Shown here: piece by piece, positions 1 through 7,345 of the stretch | Numbering within the stretch: position 1 is the stretch's first letter | Layout: every line of letters starts with the position of its first letter | Source of the DNA: Ruminococcus sp. | GTDB lineage: Bacteria; Bacillota; Clostridia; Oscillospirales; Ruminococcaceae | Assembly (NCBI GenBank): GCA_015066935.1 | Contig: SVNK01000002.1 | Location: 283,180-347,179, forward strand | Direction of reading: 5' to 3' | DNA: 64,000 bases | Notes under the pieces: generated by a model | Database searches by the model: none | Told to the model about the DNA's origin: nothing | The model's input: the letters and a program-made list of their open reading frames with translations, nothing else | Program-made: the position numbers and the translations under genes

Positions 1-102
1 TTCACATATTATGACTCTTGATTTAGGAGCAGTCTCTTTTGCACTTATTGCAGCAGCAAGTCCTGATGCTCCTCCTCCGATTACAGCAATATCTGTATTC
101 AT
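1..102 (-). CDS. NAD(P)/FAD-dependent oxidoreductase, N-terminal fragment (runs off the window)
   Basis: Only the first 34 codons are present. They begin MNTDIAVIGGGASGLAAA, a Rossmann FAD-binding start (GxGxxG) followed by the A/G-rich helix typical of the HI0933/BaiN-like flavoprotein family. The ATG at 102 is preceded by an AGAAGGTG ribosome binding site. It lies 13 bp after the stop of the metallophosphoesterase gene, so it is probably the third gene of an operon starting with the MscS channel. The family is judged from the dinucleotide-binding motif alone; the remainder lies outside the window. Confidence 0.75.
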   Translation of the reverse strand, partial: MNTDIAVIGGGASGLAAAISAKETAPKSRVIICE

Positions 103-115
103 TCTTTCACCTTCT

Positions 116-982
116 TTATTCGGGAATCAGCTCTATCACGGCAATTTCCGGACGATTGTTAAAACGTGCAGGGACAGGAGAATTTCCGATTCCCGATGTT
201 ATGAACATTGTACCGTTTTTGTAATCAAAACATCCTTTATCATATACTGTATTGCCGGATTTCAGCTGTGGGAACCAGTTTCCTTCATGATATACCGGTC
301 CCATATCAAACGGAAGCTGTATCATTCCGCCGTGAGTATCGGCACATAATGTAAGATCAGCACCGAAACGTGCGAATTTTTCGTAGTTCGGAATATGTGC
401 AAGAAGAATATTGAAGCAGCTGTCGTCGAGCGTAAACTCGTTGCTGAGGTCAAATGTCCCTGAGTAGTAAACGTTGTCGATTCCGAGAATACGGAGTCTG
501 TTGCCGTTCACAGTAATGGTTTCACTTTCGTAATTCATTACGTGTGCACCTGCTTCTGCCATTTTTATGATATATTTTCTGTCGGTGTCATGCTCGCCAT
601 TTACAAAATATACAGGAAATCCCTCATCAACAAGCTTTTTTGTCAGCTCTACAGGCTTATCCATAAGTTCCTGTGAGCTTCCTGTTGTATACATATCACC
701 AAGTTCAATTATAATATCGGGAGAAGTTTTCTTCATTTTACTGACAATACTGTCAACACTTATTCCGAAATCTGTGGCGTGCATATCACTTACTACCGCT
801 ATTCTGACAGAAGCAGAAATTTTCGGGGATTTAACAGTCTGCTCCGTAATCTTAACCGTGAAATTATTGAACCACCAGACAATAACAAGCAGAATAATTA
901 CTGCAAAAAAGCGTCTGCGTCGCAGTGTTTTTTTAGTGACGGTCTTCTTTGGTGGATTCTGTGAGGATGAATTTTCAGCCAT
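116..982 (-). CDS. Membrane-anchored metallophosphoesterase (YkuE-like)
   Basis: The 288-residue protein has a basic N-terminus and one membrane segment (about residues 24-42), followed by a calcineurin-like phosphoesterase domain facing outside. Metal-ligand motifs appear in family order: VSDMHATDFG, LGDMYT, NGEHD (usually GNHD/E), LLAHIPN and ADTHGGMIQLP (usually SGHTHGGQ). The substitutions in the third and last blocks make it a divergent member, but the His and Asp ligands remain. Related proteins hydrolyse phosphoesters at the envelope; the substrate here cannot be read. Its ATG directly follows the TAA of the MscS gene, so the two are co-transcribed. Confidence 0.85.
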   Translation of the reverse strand: MAENSSSQNPPKKTVTKKTLRRRRFFAVIILLVIVWWFNNFTVKITEQTVKSPKISASVRIAVVSDMHATDFGISVDSIVSKMKKTSPDIIIELGDMYTTGSSQELMDKPVELTKKLVDEGFPVYFVNGEHDTDRKYIIKMAEAGAHVMNYESETITVNGNRLRILGIDNVYYSGTFDLSNEFTLDDSCFNILLAHIPNYEKFARFGADLTLCADTHGGMIQLPFDMGPVYHEGNWFPQLKSGNTVYDKGCFDYKNGTMFITSGIGNSPVPARFNNRPEIAVIELIPE

Positions 983-1906
983 TTATTTTTTCCTTTTTAT
1001 ATTGAGGTCAAGCTGGTTGAACGGGATTTCAATTCCGTTTTTGTCGAAGCCTTCCTTTACTGATTCAATCAGTCCATAGCGGACTGTGCTGTAATTATCG
1101 TTTGCGGTCCAGACACGGACGTCTATTGATACTGAACTTTCATTATGTGCCGACATACGTACAATCGGTTCGGGATCATTAAGAATAAGCTTATCAGAGG
1201 TTATTATATCTGTTATAAGCTTGCGTGCAGTTCTGAAATCAGTGTCATAACTTATATCAAATTGAAGATCGACCCTGCGGTTCGGACTTTCGGTATAATT
1301 TATGATTTTTGCTTCGGAAACCTTTCCGTTAGGAATAGAGACGATTTTTCCGTCAAATGTTTCGATTTTAGTGTAAAGGATGCTGATGGTCTTTACATTT
1401 CCCACTGAACCGTCAAGCTCGATTGTGTCTCCTGCCGAAAATGGCTTTGAAAACAGAATAATGAATCCTCCGGCAAGATTCGAAAGACAGCTTTGCAGTG
1501 CAAGTGAAATTGCAAGTCCTGCAGCACCGAATACCGTGATGATCGAAGACATCGGGACATTAAGTGCAGTCAGTGCCATAATAATTACAATGGTATATAA
1601 AGTGATTCTTATGAGCGATAATAAAAAGTTTTTTGCTGCACTGTCGATATTCGTTTTATTGAGCGAACGCTTTATAAATCTTGATAATAATCTTACTATA
1701 ATAACGCCCACTGTAAGTATTGCGAAAGCCATTATAAGTGTCGGGAGTGCTCTGCCAAAATGGTCAAGTGCTTTTTCAAGAAGTCCCGCTGTTCTGCTTA
1801 CCTGTTCCGAAATTGCAGACTGAGTTGTTACAGCAGTAGTTTCATCCGTTGCGGAAATAACGGTATCTGTTATTATTTCGGAAATTACCGAAGTGGATGA
1901 GGTCAT
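983..1906 (-). CDS. MscS-family small-conductance mechanosensitive channel
   Basis: A 307-residue protein with an N-terminal extracytoplasmic Ser/Thr-rich stretch and three membrane segments (about residues 50-75, 95-115 and 120-140). The pore-lining segment contains GAAGLAISLALQSCLSNLAGG, the MscS TM3 signature, followed by a cytoplasmic beta domain (DTIELDGSVGNVKTIS). Homologues open under membrane tension to release solutes after hypo-osmotic shock. The ATG at 1906 has a GGAG Shine-Dalgarno and lies just downstream of a strong promoter. The metallophosphoesterase follows with no gap. Confidence 0.93.
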   Translation of the reverse strand: MTSSTSVISEIITDTVISATDETTAVTTQSAISEQVSRTAGLLEKALDHFGRALPTLIMAFAILTVGVIIVRLLSRFIKRSLNKTNIDSAAKNFLLSLIRITLYTIVIIMALTALNVPMSSIITVFGAAGLAISLALQSCLSNLAGGFIILFSKPFSAGDTIELDGSVGNVKTISILYTKIETFDGKIVSIPNGKVSEAKIINYTESPNRRVDLQFDISYDTDFRTARKLITDIITSDKLILNDPEPIVRMSAHNESSVSIDVRVWTANDNYSTVRYGLIESVKEGFDKNGIEIPFNQLDLNIKRKK

Positions 1907-1945
1907 TTATATCAGCTCCAGTTTATTTTTAATCATACATAATAT

Positions 1946-1974
1946 ATTATACCAGATTCTTTTGATTCGGTCAA
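1946..1974 (-). promoter_or_regulatory. Promoter of the MscS operon
   Basis: On the minus strand TTGACC (1974-1969) is separated by 17 bp from TATAAT (1951-1946), about 40 bp before the MscS start codon. It matches the housekeeping sigma consensus at 11 of 12 positions. Confidence 0.75.
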
Positions 1975-2011
1975 TGATTATAAGATAAAAAAATAAAATA
2001 ATTAAAAGGTA

Positions 2012-2040
2012 TTGCATTTAATGACGATTTGTGATAAAAT
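2012..2040 (+). promoter_or_regulatory. Promoter of the tRNA-Arg gene
   Basis: TTGCAT (2012-2017), a 17-bp spacer and TAAAAT (2035-2040) end 17 bp before the first base of the tRNA. Confidence 0.65.
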
Positions 2041-2057
2041 AAATATGTTGATTTTTT

Positions 2058-2134
2058 GTCCCAATAGCTCAGTAGGATAGAGCGGCTGCCTCCTAAGCAG
2101 CAGGCCGGAGGTTCGACTCCTCTTTGGGACGCCA
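2058..2134 (+). tRNA. tRNA-Arg (anticodon CCT)
   Basis: A full cloverleaf is visible. The acceptor stem GTCCCAA pairs with TTGGGAC, followed by discriminator G and an encoded CCA (2132-2134). The D arm contains AGCTCAGTAGGATAGAGC. The anticodon stem GCTGC/GCAGC encloses the loop CTCCTAA, whose anticodon CCT reads the arginine codon AGG. The T arm is GGAGGTTCGACTCCTC. Confidence 0.96.
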
Positions 2135-2138
2135 ATAT

Positions 2139-2163
2139 GCCTGCCGTAACTGCGGCAGGTTTA
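2139..2163 (+). terminator. Hairpin after tRNA-Arg
   Basis: CCTGCCG pairs with CGGCAGG around a 6-nt loop and is followed by a short T-rich stretch. It would fold directly after the tRNA and may end or attenuate transcription before pduL. The U-tract is weak. Confidence 0.55.
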
Positions 2164-2193
2164 CGTTTGATTAAAATAACGGAGGTACTTATT

Positions 2194-2775
2194 ATGTCAA
2201 AGAAATTTATAGTTGAAACATCAGCTCGTCACGTTCACGTTACACAGGAACACCTTGAGATTCTTTTCGGCAAAGGTTACGAGCTTACAAAGAAAAAGGA
2301 CCTTTCTCAGCCCGGTCAGTTTGCCTGTGAGGAGAGAGTTACTGTTGTAGGCCCCAAGAAGGAGCTTGCAGGAGTTTCTATCCTCGGTCCTGTACGTCCC
2401 TCAACTCAGGTTGAGCTTTCCGCTACAGACGCTCGTTCAATCGGTGTTGCTGCTCCTGTAAGAGAGTCAGGCGACATTGCCGGTTCAGGTGCATGCAAGA
2501 TTGTTGGTCCCTGCGGTGAAGTTGAAATCGCTGAGGGTGTTATCGTTGCAAAGCGTCACATCCACCTTACTCCCGCTGATGCTGAGGAACTCGGCGTTAA
2601 GGACAAGGATGTTGTATGGGTTCGTATGGATACAGACGGAAGAAGTGCTGTTCTTGGCGATGTAGTATGTCGTGTTCACGAGAACTTTGCTCGTGCTATG
2701 CATATCGACACAGACGAGTCCAATGCTGTTTCTGCTCCCCGTGAGCTTTACGGCGAAATCGTTGTAATCGACTAA
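2194..2775 (+). CDS. pduL: Phosphate propanoyltransferase (PduL-type phosphotransacylase)
   Basis: A 193-residue protein that exchanges CoA for phosphate on short acyl groups (acyl-CoA + Pi to acyl-phosphate + CoA). The two PduL repeats each begin with the zinc-binding His motif: SARHVHVTQEHLEILFG near residue 10 and AKRHIHLTPADAEELG near residue 116. FVEL-type barrel segments such as VSILGPVRPSTQVELS follow. The ATG at 2194 is chosen for its GGAGG site; the in-frame ATG upstream at 2137 lacks one and abuts the tRNA. No microcompartment genes are nearby, so it probably works in fermentative acetate formation. Confidence 0.92.
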   Translation: MSKKFIVETSARHVHVTQEHLEILFGKGYELTKKKDLSQPGQFACEERVTVVGPKKELAGVSILGPVRPSTQVELSATDARSIGVAAPVRESGDIAGSGACKIVGPCGEVEIAEGVIVAKRHIHLTPADAEELGVKDKDVVWVRMDTDGRSAVLGDVVCRVHENFARAMHIDTDESNAVSAPRELYGEIVVID

Positions 2776-2790
2776 AAAAATTATACTTAT

Positions 2791-2830
2791 AAAGACCGAC
2801 GGTTCACAGTATGAATCGCCGGTCTTTTTT
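2791..2830 (+). terminator. Rho-independent terminator of pduL
   Basis: AAAGACCG and CGGTCTTT form a long stem with an inner GATTC-type extension, followed by T6. Confidence 0.85.
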
Positions 2831-3152
2831 GACTGAAAATGGTTTAAGCCTGAAAATACTTCTATATATAGCAAATAATGGCGATTTCAGAAGCATAAAG
2901 CAATTTCTGACTTGTAAAATTAACAAAAATATAATAAAATTTGTAGTAGATATATACATCGGAATTAAAAGGGGATATAGCATACAGCTATTTGTATTCC
3001 GAAAAAATTATTCGTTTACTAAATTTACAGAAAGTGAGGAATGATTCGTCAGAAAAAAATTTAAGCAGTTCTTTACGTCAAGACTGCCGACAAGCACAGA
3101 TATGTTTTTTGTTCTGTGTTAATGACTACTGATTATTAAAAGGAGGATTTTT
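2831..3152 (+). promoter_or_regulatory. AT-rich upstream region of the first xylanase gene
   Basis: This 320-bp non-coding stretch holds a candidate promoter, CTGACT (2907-2912) with a 17-bp spacer and TATAAT (2930-2935). That would leave a leader of roughly 210 nt. Near the 3' end a small hairpin CACAGA/TCTGTG precedes the AAAGGAGG ribosome binding site. No gene was found here. Confidence 0.45.
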
Positions 3153-5570
3153 ATGAAAATGAAAAGCAAATTAGGCAAATTAATTAGTGGATTTACTGCC
3201 GCAGTTATGTGCTTCACAATGCTTCCGAGTGTGCCGACTCTCACCTCTGATGCAGCAGCCGGCGACAGATTCAGCGTTGGTAACGGCAGAAATCAGTACA
3301 AAGGTAACAGCGAAGGCTACAGCTACGAAATCTGGATTGACACCACAGGCGGAAGTGGTACAATGACACTTGGCAGCGGAGCTACCTTCAAGGCTGAGTG
3401 GAGTGCAAGTGTTCCAAGCGGTAACTTCCTTGCACGTCGTGGACTGGACTTCGGTTCACAGAAGAAGGCTACCGATTATGAGTATATCGGTATGGACTAT
3501 GCAGCGGATTATCGTCAGACAGGCAGTGCGAGCGGTAACTCACGTCTCTGCGTATACGGATGGTTCGAGAACCAGGGTGCAGCAGGCAATGTTCCGCTCG
3601 TTGAGTACTACATCATCGAGGACTGGGTAGACTGGTGTCCCGATGCAAACGGTAAGATGGTTACTATTGACGATGCACAGTATAAGATTTTCCAGATGGA
3701 TCACACCGGTCCGACCATCCACGGCAACACTGAGACGTTCAAGCAGTATTTCAGTGTTCGTCAGTCAAAGAGAAAGTCAGGTCACATCACAGTTTCCGAC
3801 CACTTCAAGGCATGGGCACAGCAGGGCTGGGGCATCGGTAATCTCTATGAGGTTGCTCTTAATGCCGAAGGCTGGCAGAGCAGCGGTGTTGCAGACATCA
3901 CAATGCTCGACGTTTACACTGACCCCGATAAAGAGAATCCTATTCCTGAGCCCGAGCCAGAGCCGGTGCCTGAACCCGACGAGAACGGTCACTATATCAA
4001 TGAGAAATTTGAATCAGGTGAAGGTGATTTTGTTGGCAGAGGTGCGGCTTCAGTAGAAGCTACATCATCCGTCAGCAACAGCGGAAGCAAGTCCCTTGCT
4101 GTAAGCGGACGTACAGATTCATGGAACGGTGCTGCAATCAATCTCAATACTTCAGTATTCAAGCCAGGTGAATCATATGGTTTCAGTGTAATGGCTATGC
4201 AGAACGATTCTGCATCTGAAGATTTCAAGCTTACTCTCCAGTATACCGATTCGTCAGGAAAAGAACAATATGCCGATGTTGCAACTGCAACAGGCGGAAA
4301 CGGTGAATGGGTTCAGCTTGCAAATCCAAGCTACAAAATTCCAAGCGATGCGTCGAATCTCATCCTCTACGTTGAAACTGTTGACTCAACAACAGACTTC
4401 TTTATTGACGACGCAATCCTCGCTCTTGAAAACAAGATTTCTGTAAGTGAGCCTGTCGGAAAATACATCAGAGGCGATCTTAATAACGACGGCAGAATTA
4501 ATATCTTTGACCTTGTACTTGAAAGAAATGCAGTTATAAACAGTTTCTCAGGTGCCGCAAACTCCCCTGCTGCTGACATCGACGGCGACGGAAAGATTGC
4601 TGCAAATGACCTTGTACTCCTTTCACAGTACATTCATGGCAAAATTACTAAGTTCCCCACAACTTCTACGACTACTACAACACATACAACTGCTACGACT
4701 ACTACAACTGTAACTACTTCAAATAAGAATACTTCATCGGGCGGTTCCGATTATATGGACAAAATCAAGAGTTCCATTACAAACAATGTTCCTTCCAATA
4801 TTACTGCAAACTCCAATAACGGATGTAAGGAAGAAAAGATTTCCTATTATTCCACAGTTGCAAAGAAGAATAAAAATGCAGTTGTAATTCTCCCTCCCAA
4901 CTACTCCACAAGTAAAAAATATCCCGTTGTTTATGTTAACCACGGTATTTTCGGAAGCGAAAATGATATGGTAGGCTATTGTAAGTCTATCGGCGGAAAC
5001 CTTATGGCCGCAGGAGAAGCTGAAGAAATGATTCTTGTAAGCTGTGCTATGTACACAAGCCAGAATTCTGACCAGTGTTCAGGCTTCTCAGCTGAAGAAT
5101 GTGCTAAGTACGACGCTTTCAGAGAAGACCTTATCGAATGTCTCATGCCCTACATGGAGGAACACTACTCTATTAAGACAGGTAGAGAAAACACTGGTAT
5201 CTGCGGCTTCTCAATGGGCGGAAGAGAATCTCTCTACATTGGTATTACTCGTCCTGAGTATTTCGGATACATCGGCGCTGCTTGTCCCGCTCCCGGAATT
5301 ACTCCAGCACAGGATTCATTTATGGTTCACCCCGGCAATATGCAGCCTTCTGAGTTCAAAATCCAGAATCATGCATATGATCCCTATCTCCTTATGATCA
5401 CAGGCGGTACAAATGATACGGTTGTTGGCACATTCCCCAAACAGTACCATGAAATGCTTACAAACAATAATCAGCCTCATATCTGGCAGGAAATTCAGGG
5501 CGGCGGTCATGATCAGGGATGCGTTAACCCTCTTATGTACAATTTCCTTAAATACGCATTCAAAGCATAA
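3153..5570 (+). CDS. Cellulosomal xylanase-esterase: GH11-CBM22-dockerin-CE1
   Basis: An 805-residue secreted enzyme. A signal peptide (residues 1-35) precedes a GH11 endo-beta-1,4-xylanase domain (about 40-255). Its catalytic pair is intact: nucleophile E151 in PLVEYYIIE and acid/base E239 in AEGWQSSG. A Pro-Glu linker leads to a CBM22 module (about 280-428). The type I dockerin (about 438-502) has two calcium loops, GDLNNDGRINIFDL and ADIDGDGKIAANDL. After a Thr-rich linker comes a CE1-type esterase (about 535-805) with GFSMGG (S687), D755 and H786 as the likely triad. CE1 enzymes remove acetyl or feruloyl groups from xylan, so one polypeptide cuts the backbone and side groups. The dockerin would dock it on scaffoldin cohesins outside the cell. 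Confidence 0.95.
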   Translation: MKMKSKLGKLISGFTAAVMCFTMLPSVPTLTSDAAAGDRFSVGNGRNQYKGNSEGYSYEIWIDTTGGSGTMTLGSGATFKAEWSASVPSGNFLARRGLDFGSQKKATDYEYIGMDYAADYRQTGSASGNSRLCVYGWFENQGAAGNVPLVEYYIIEDWVDWCPDANGKMVTIDDAQYKIFQMDHTGPTIHGNTETFKQYFSVRQSKRKSGHITVSDHFKAWAQQGWGIGNLYEVALNAEGWQSSGVADITMLDVYTDPDKENPIPEPEPEPVPEPDENGHYINEKFESGEGDFVGRGAASVEATSSVSNSGSKSLAVSGRTDSWNGAAINLNTSVFKPGESYGFSVMAMQNDSASEDFKLTLQYTDSSGKEQYADVATATGGNGEWVQLANPSYKIPSDASNLILYVETVDSTTDFFIDDAILALENKISVSEPVGKYIRGDLNNDGRINIFDLVLERNAVINSFSGAANSPAADIDGDGKIAANDLVLLSQYIHGKITKFPTTSTTTTTHTTATTTTTVTTSNKNTSSGGSDYMDKIKSSITNNVPSNITANSNNGCKEEKISYYSTVAKKNKNAVVILPPNYSTSKKYPVVYVNHGIFGSENDMVGYCKSIGGNLMAAGEAEEMILVSCAMYTSQNSDQCSGFSAEECAKYDAFREDLIECLMPYMEEHYSIKTGRENTGICGFSMGGRESLYIGITRPEYFGYIGAACPAPGITPAQDSFMVHPGNMQPSEFKIQNHAYDPYLLMITGGTNDTVVGTFPKQYHEMLTNNNQPHIWQEIQGGGHDQGCVNPLMYNFLKYAFKA

Positions 5571-5582
5571 TCGCTCACACCT

Positions 5583-5620
5583 TAAATCGGTATCCCTCTG
5601 ACAAGGGGGACACCGATTTA
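5583..5620 (+). terminator. Terminator after the first GH11 gene
   Basis: TAAATCGGT/ACCGATTTA arms enclose an inner CCCTC/GGGGG stem. The same sequence recurs after the second GH11 gene and in altered form after the third. Confidence 0.8.
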
Positions 5621-5677
5621 TCCTTATTGCATTTGTTTATTCATTGTTTCATGATATAAATATAGAGGAGGATTTTT

Positions 5678-7225
5678 ATGAAAATCAAAAATAAATTAAA
5701 CAAACTGATAAGCGGATTTACTGCTGCTGTTATGTGCATTACGATGCTTCCAAATCTCCCGAATTCTTCTGCCGCAAATGTGGGAGACATATTTAGAGTC
5801 AGCAGCGAAACAAATAGATACATAGGTGTTTGTAACGGTTACGAACATGAGGTTTCCATTGATGTAACAGGCGGAAACGGTTCAATGACACTCGGACAAG
5901 ATGCTTATTTTAATGCAGAGTGGAGTGTAAGCGTTCCCGGAGGTAACTTCATTGCTCGTCGAGGTATGGACTATGGTGCACAGAGAAAGGCTACTGATTA
6001 CAGTTACATCCGTCTGGACTATGAAGCAGATTTTCGTCAGACAGGCAGTGCGAACGGTCACTCGTCTCTCTACGTAAGTGGCTGGTTTCAGAATCGTGGC
6101 TTAGACGAAAATGTACCGCTCGTTAAGTACTACATCATCGAGGACTGGGTAGACTGGTGTCCTGATGCAAGCGGCAAAACTGTTACAATTGATGGTGCGC
6201 CGTACAAGATTTTCCAGATGAATTACACCGGCCCGACTATCAACGGCAATTCTGAAACATACACACGTTATTACAGTGTTCGTCAGACCAAGAGAAGCTC
6301 CGGTCATATCACTGTTTCCGATCACTTCAAAGCCTGGGAAAAAGAAGGCTGGGACATCGGTAATCTTTATGATGTTAACATGTGTGTTGAAGGCTACCAG
6401 AGCAAAGGCTATGCAGATGTGGATGTTCATTTTTATCCTGGACCTATTCCTGATCCGGTGCCTCAACCCCAGCCTGAGCCTGATCCTGTACCCGATAAGA
6501 ACGGTCACTATATCAATGAGAAATTTGAATCCGGTACAGGTGATTTTGTTCCAAGAGGTGGCTCTTTAATAGATATAACTTCATCCGTAAGCAACAGCGG
6601 AAATAAGTCTCTTGCTGTAAGCGAACGTAAAGACTCATGGCACGGTGTTGAAATAGAACTTGATCCCGAATTCTTCAAAGCAGGTGAAACATATGGATTC
6701 AGTGTAATGGCTATGCAGAATAAGTCTTCATCTGAGAATTTCAGTATGGCTCTTAGGTATTTTACCTCGGACGCCCCTTATGATCAGTACGCTAATATTG
6801 CAACTGCCAAGGGTGAAAAAGGCGAATGGGTTCAGCTTGCCAATCCAAGTTTTACAATTCCTGATGGTGCAGGAAATCTTGTTTTGCATATTAATACTGA
6901 CACTGAGGATGCGGCAACTACAACAGATTTCTTCATTGACGACTTTATTATCGCTCTGGAAAACAAGATACTGGTGAACGAACAGCCGGAAAAACTCATA
7001 CGAGGCGATCTCGATAACGACGGTAGAATAAGTATTTTTGACCTCAGTCTCGAAAGAAATGCAATTATCAACAGCTCCTCGGGCGATTCATACTCCCCTG
7101 CTGCTGATGTTGACGGTGACGGAATGGTTGCCGTAAACGACCTTGTACTTCTTTCCCAGTACATTCACGGTAAAATCACTAAGTTCCCTACAGCTGCTCC
7201 GTCTACTGAGACTGCTTCAGAGTAA
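5678..7225 (+). CDS. GH11-CBM22-dockerin protein with mutated catalytic nucleophile
   Basis: A 515-residue paralogue of the upstream xylanase: signal peptide (1-33), GH11 domain (about 38-250), Pro-rich linker, CBM22 (about 277-430) and C-terminal dockerin (GDLDNDGRISIFDL and ADVDGDGMVAVNDL). The acid/base E238 is present in CVEGYQSKG. The nucleophile position reads PLVKYYIIE, so Lys150 (codon AAG at 6125-6127) replaces the invariant Glu that is GAG in the first paralogue. Normal retaining hydrolysis is not expected. It could be a cellulosome-borne xylan-binding protein, a decaying copy, or the result of a sequencing error. Just after its stop codon lies a remnant of the CE1 3' end. Confidence 0.93.
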   Translation: MKIKNKLNKLISGFTAAVMCITMLPNLPNSSAANVGDIFRVSSETNRYIGVCNGYEHEVSIDVTGGNGSMTLGQDAYFNAEWSVSVPGGNFIARRGMDYGAQRKATDYSYIRLDYEADFRQTGSANGHSSLYVSGWFQNRGLDENVPLVKYYIIEDWVDWCPDASGKTVTIDGAPYKIFQMNYTGPTINGNSETYTRYYSVRQTKRSSGHITVSDHFKAWEKEGWDIGNLYDVNMCVEGYQSKGYADVDVHFYPGPIPDPVPQPQPEPDPVPDKNGHYINEKFESGTGDFVPRGGSLIDITSSVSNSGNKSLAVSERKDSWHGVEIELDPEFFKAGETYGFSVMAMQNKSSSENFSMALRYFTSDAPYDQYANIATAKGEKGEWVQLANPSFTIPDGAGNLVLHINTDTEDAATTTDFFIDDFIIALENKILVNEQPEKLIRGDLDNDGRISIFDLSLERNAIINSSSGDSYSPAADVDGDGMVAVNDLVLLSQYIHGKITKFPTAAPSTETASE

Positions 7226-7252
7226 TCATTCAAAGCATAATCGCTCACACCT

Positions 7253-7290
7253 TAAATCGGTATCCCTCTGACAAGGGGGACACCGATTTA
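7253..7290 (+). terminator. Terminator after the second GH11 gene
   Basis: Identical to the hairpin at 5583-5620, within a duplicated block of at least 64 bp (5557-5620 and 7227-7290). Confidence 0.8.
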
Positions 7291-7345
7291 TACTTACTGC
7301 ATTTGTTTATCATTCTTTCGTGATATAAGTATAGAGGAGAATTCT

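Noticed and set aside
567..1079. 170-residue plus-strand ORF across the metallophosphoesterase gene
   Set aside because: It is antisense to two well-supported genes, has no ribosome site and resembles nothing.
2194..2775. Part of a bacterial microcompartment operon
   Set aside because: No shell protein, aldehyde dehydrogenase or diol dehydratase genes are adjacent, and no encapsulation peptide is evident at the N-terminus.
4660..4725. ACTACTACAAC-type tandem triplets resembling a short repeat array
   Set aside because: They encode the Thr-rich linker between dockerin and CE1 and are in frame; there are no CRISPR-like spacers.
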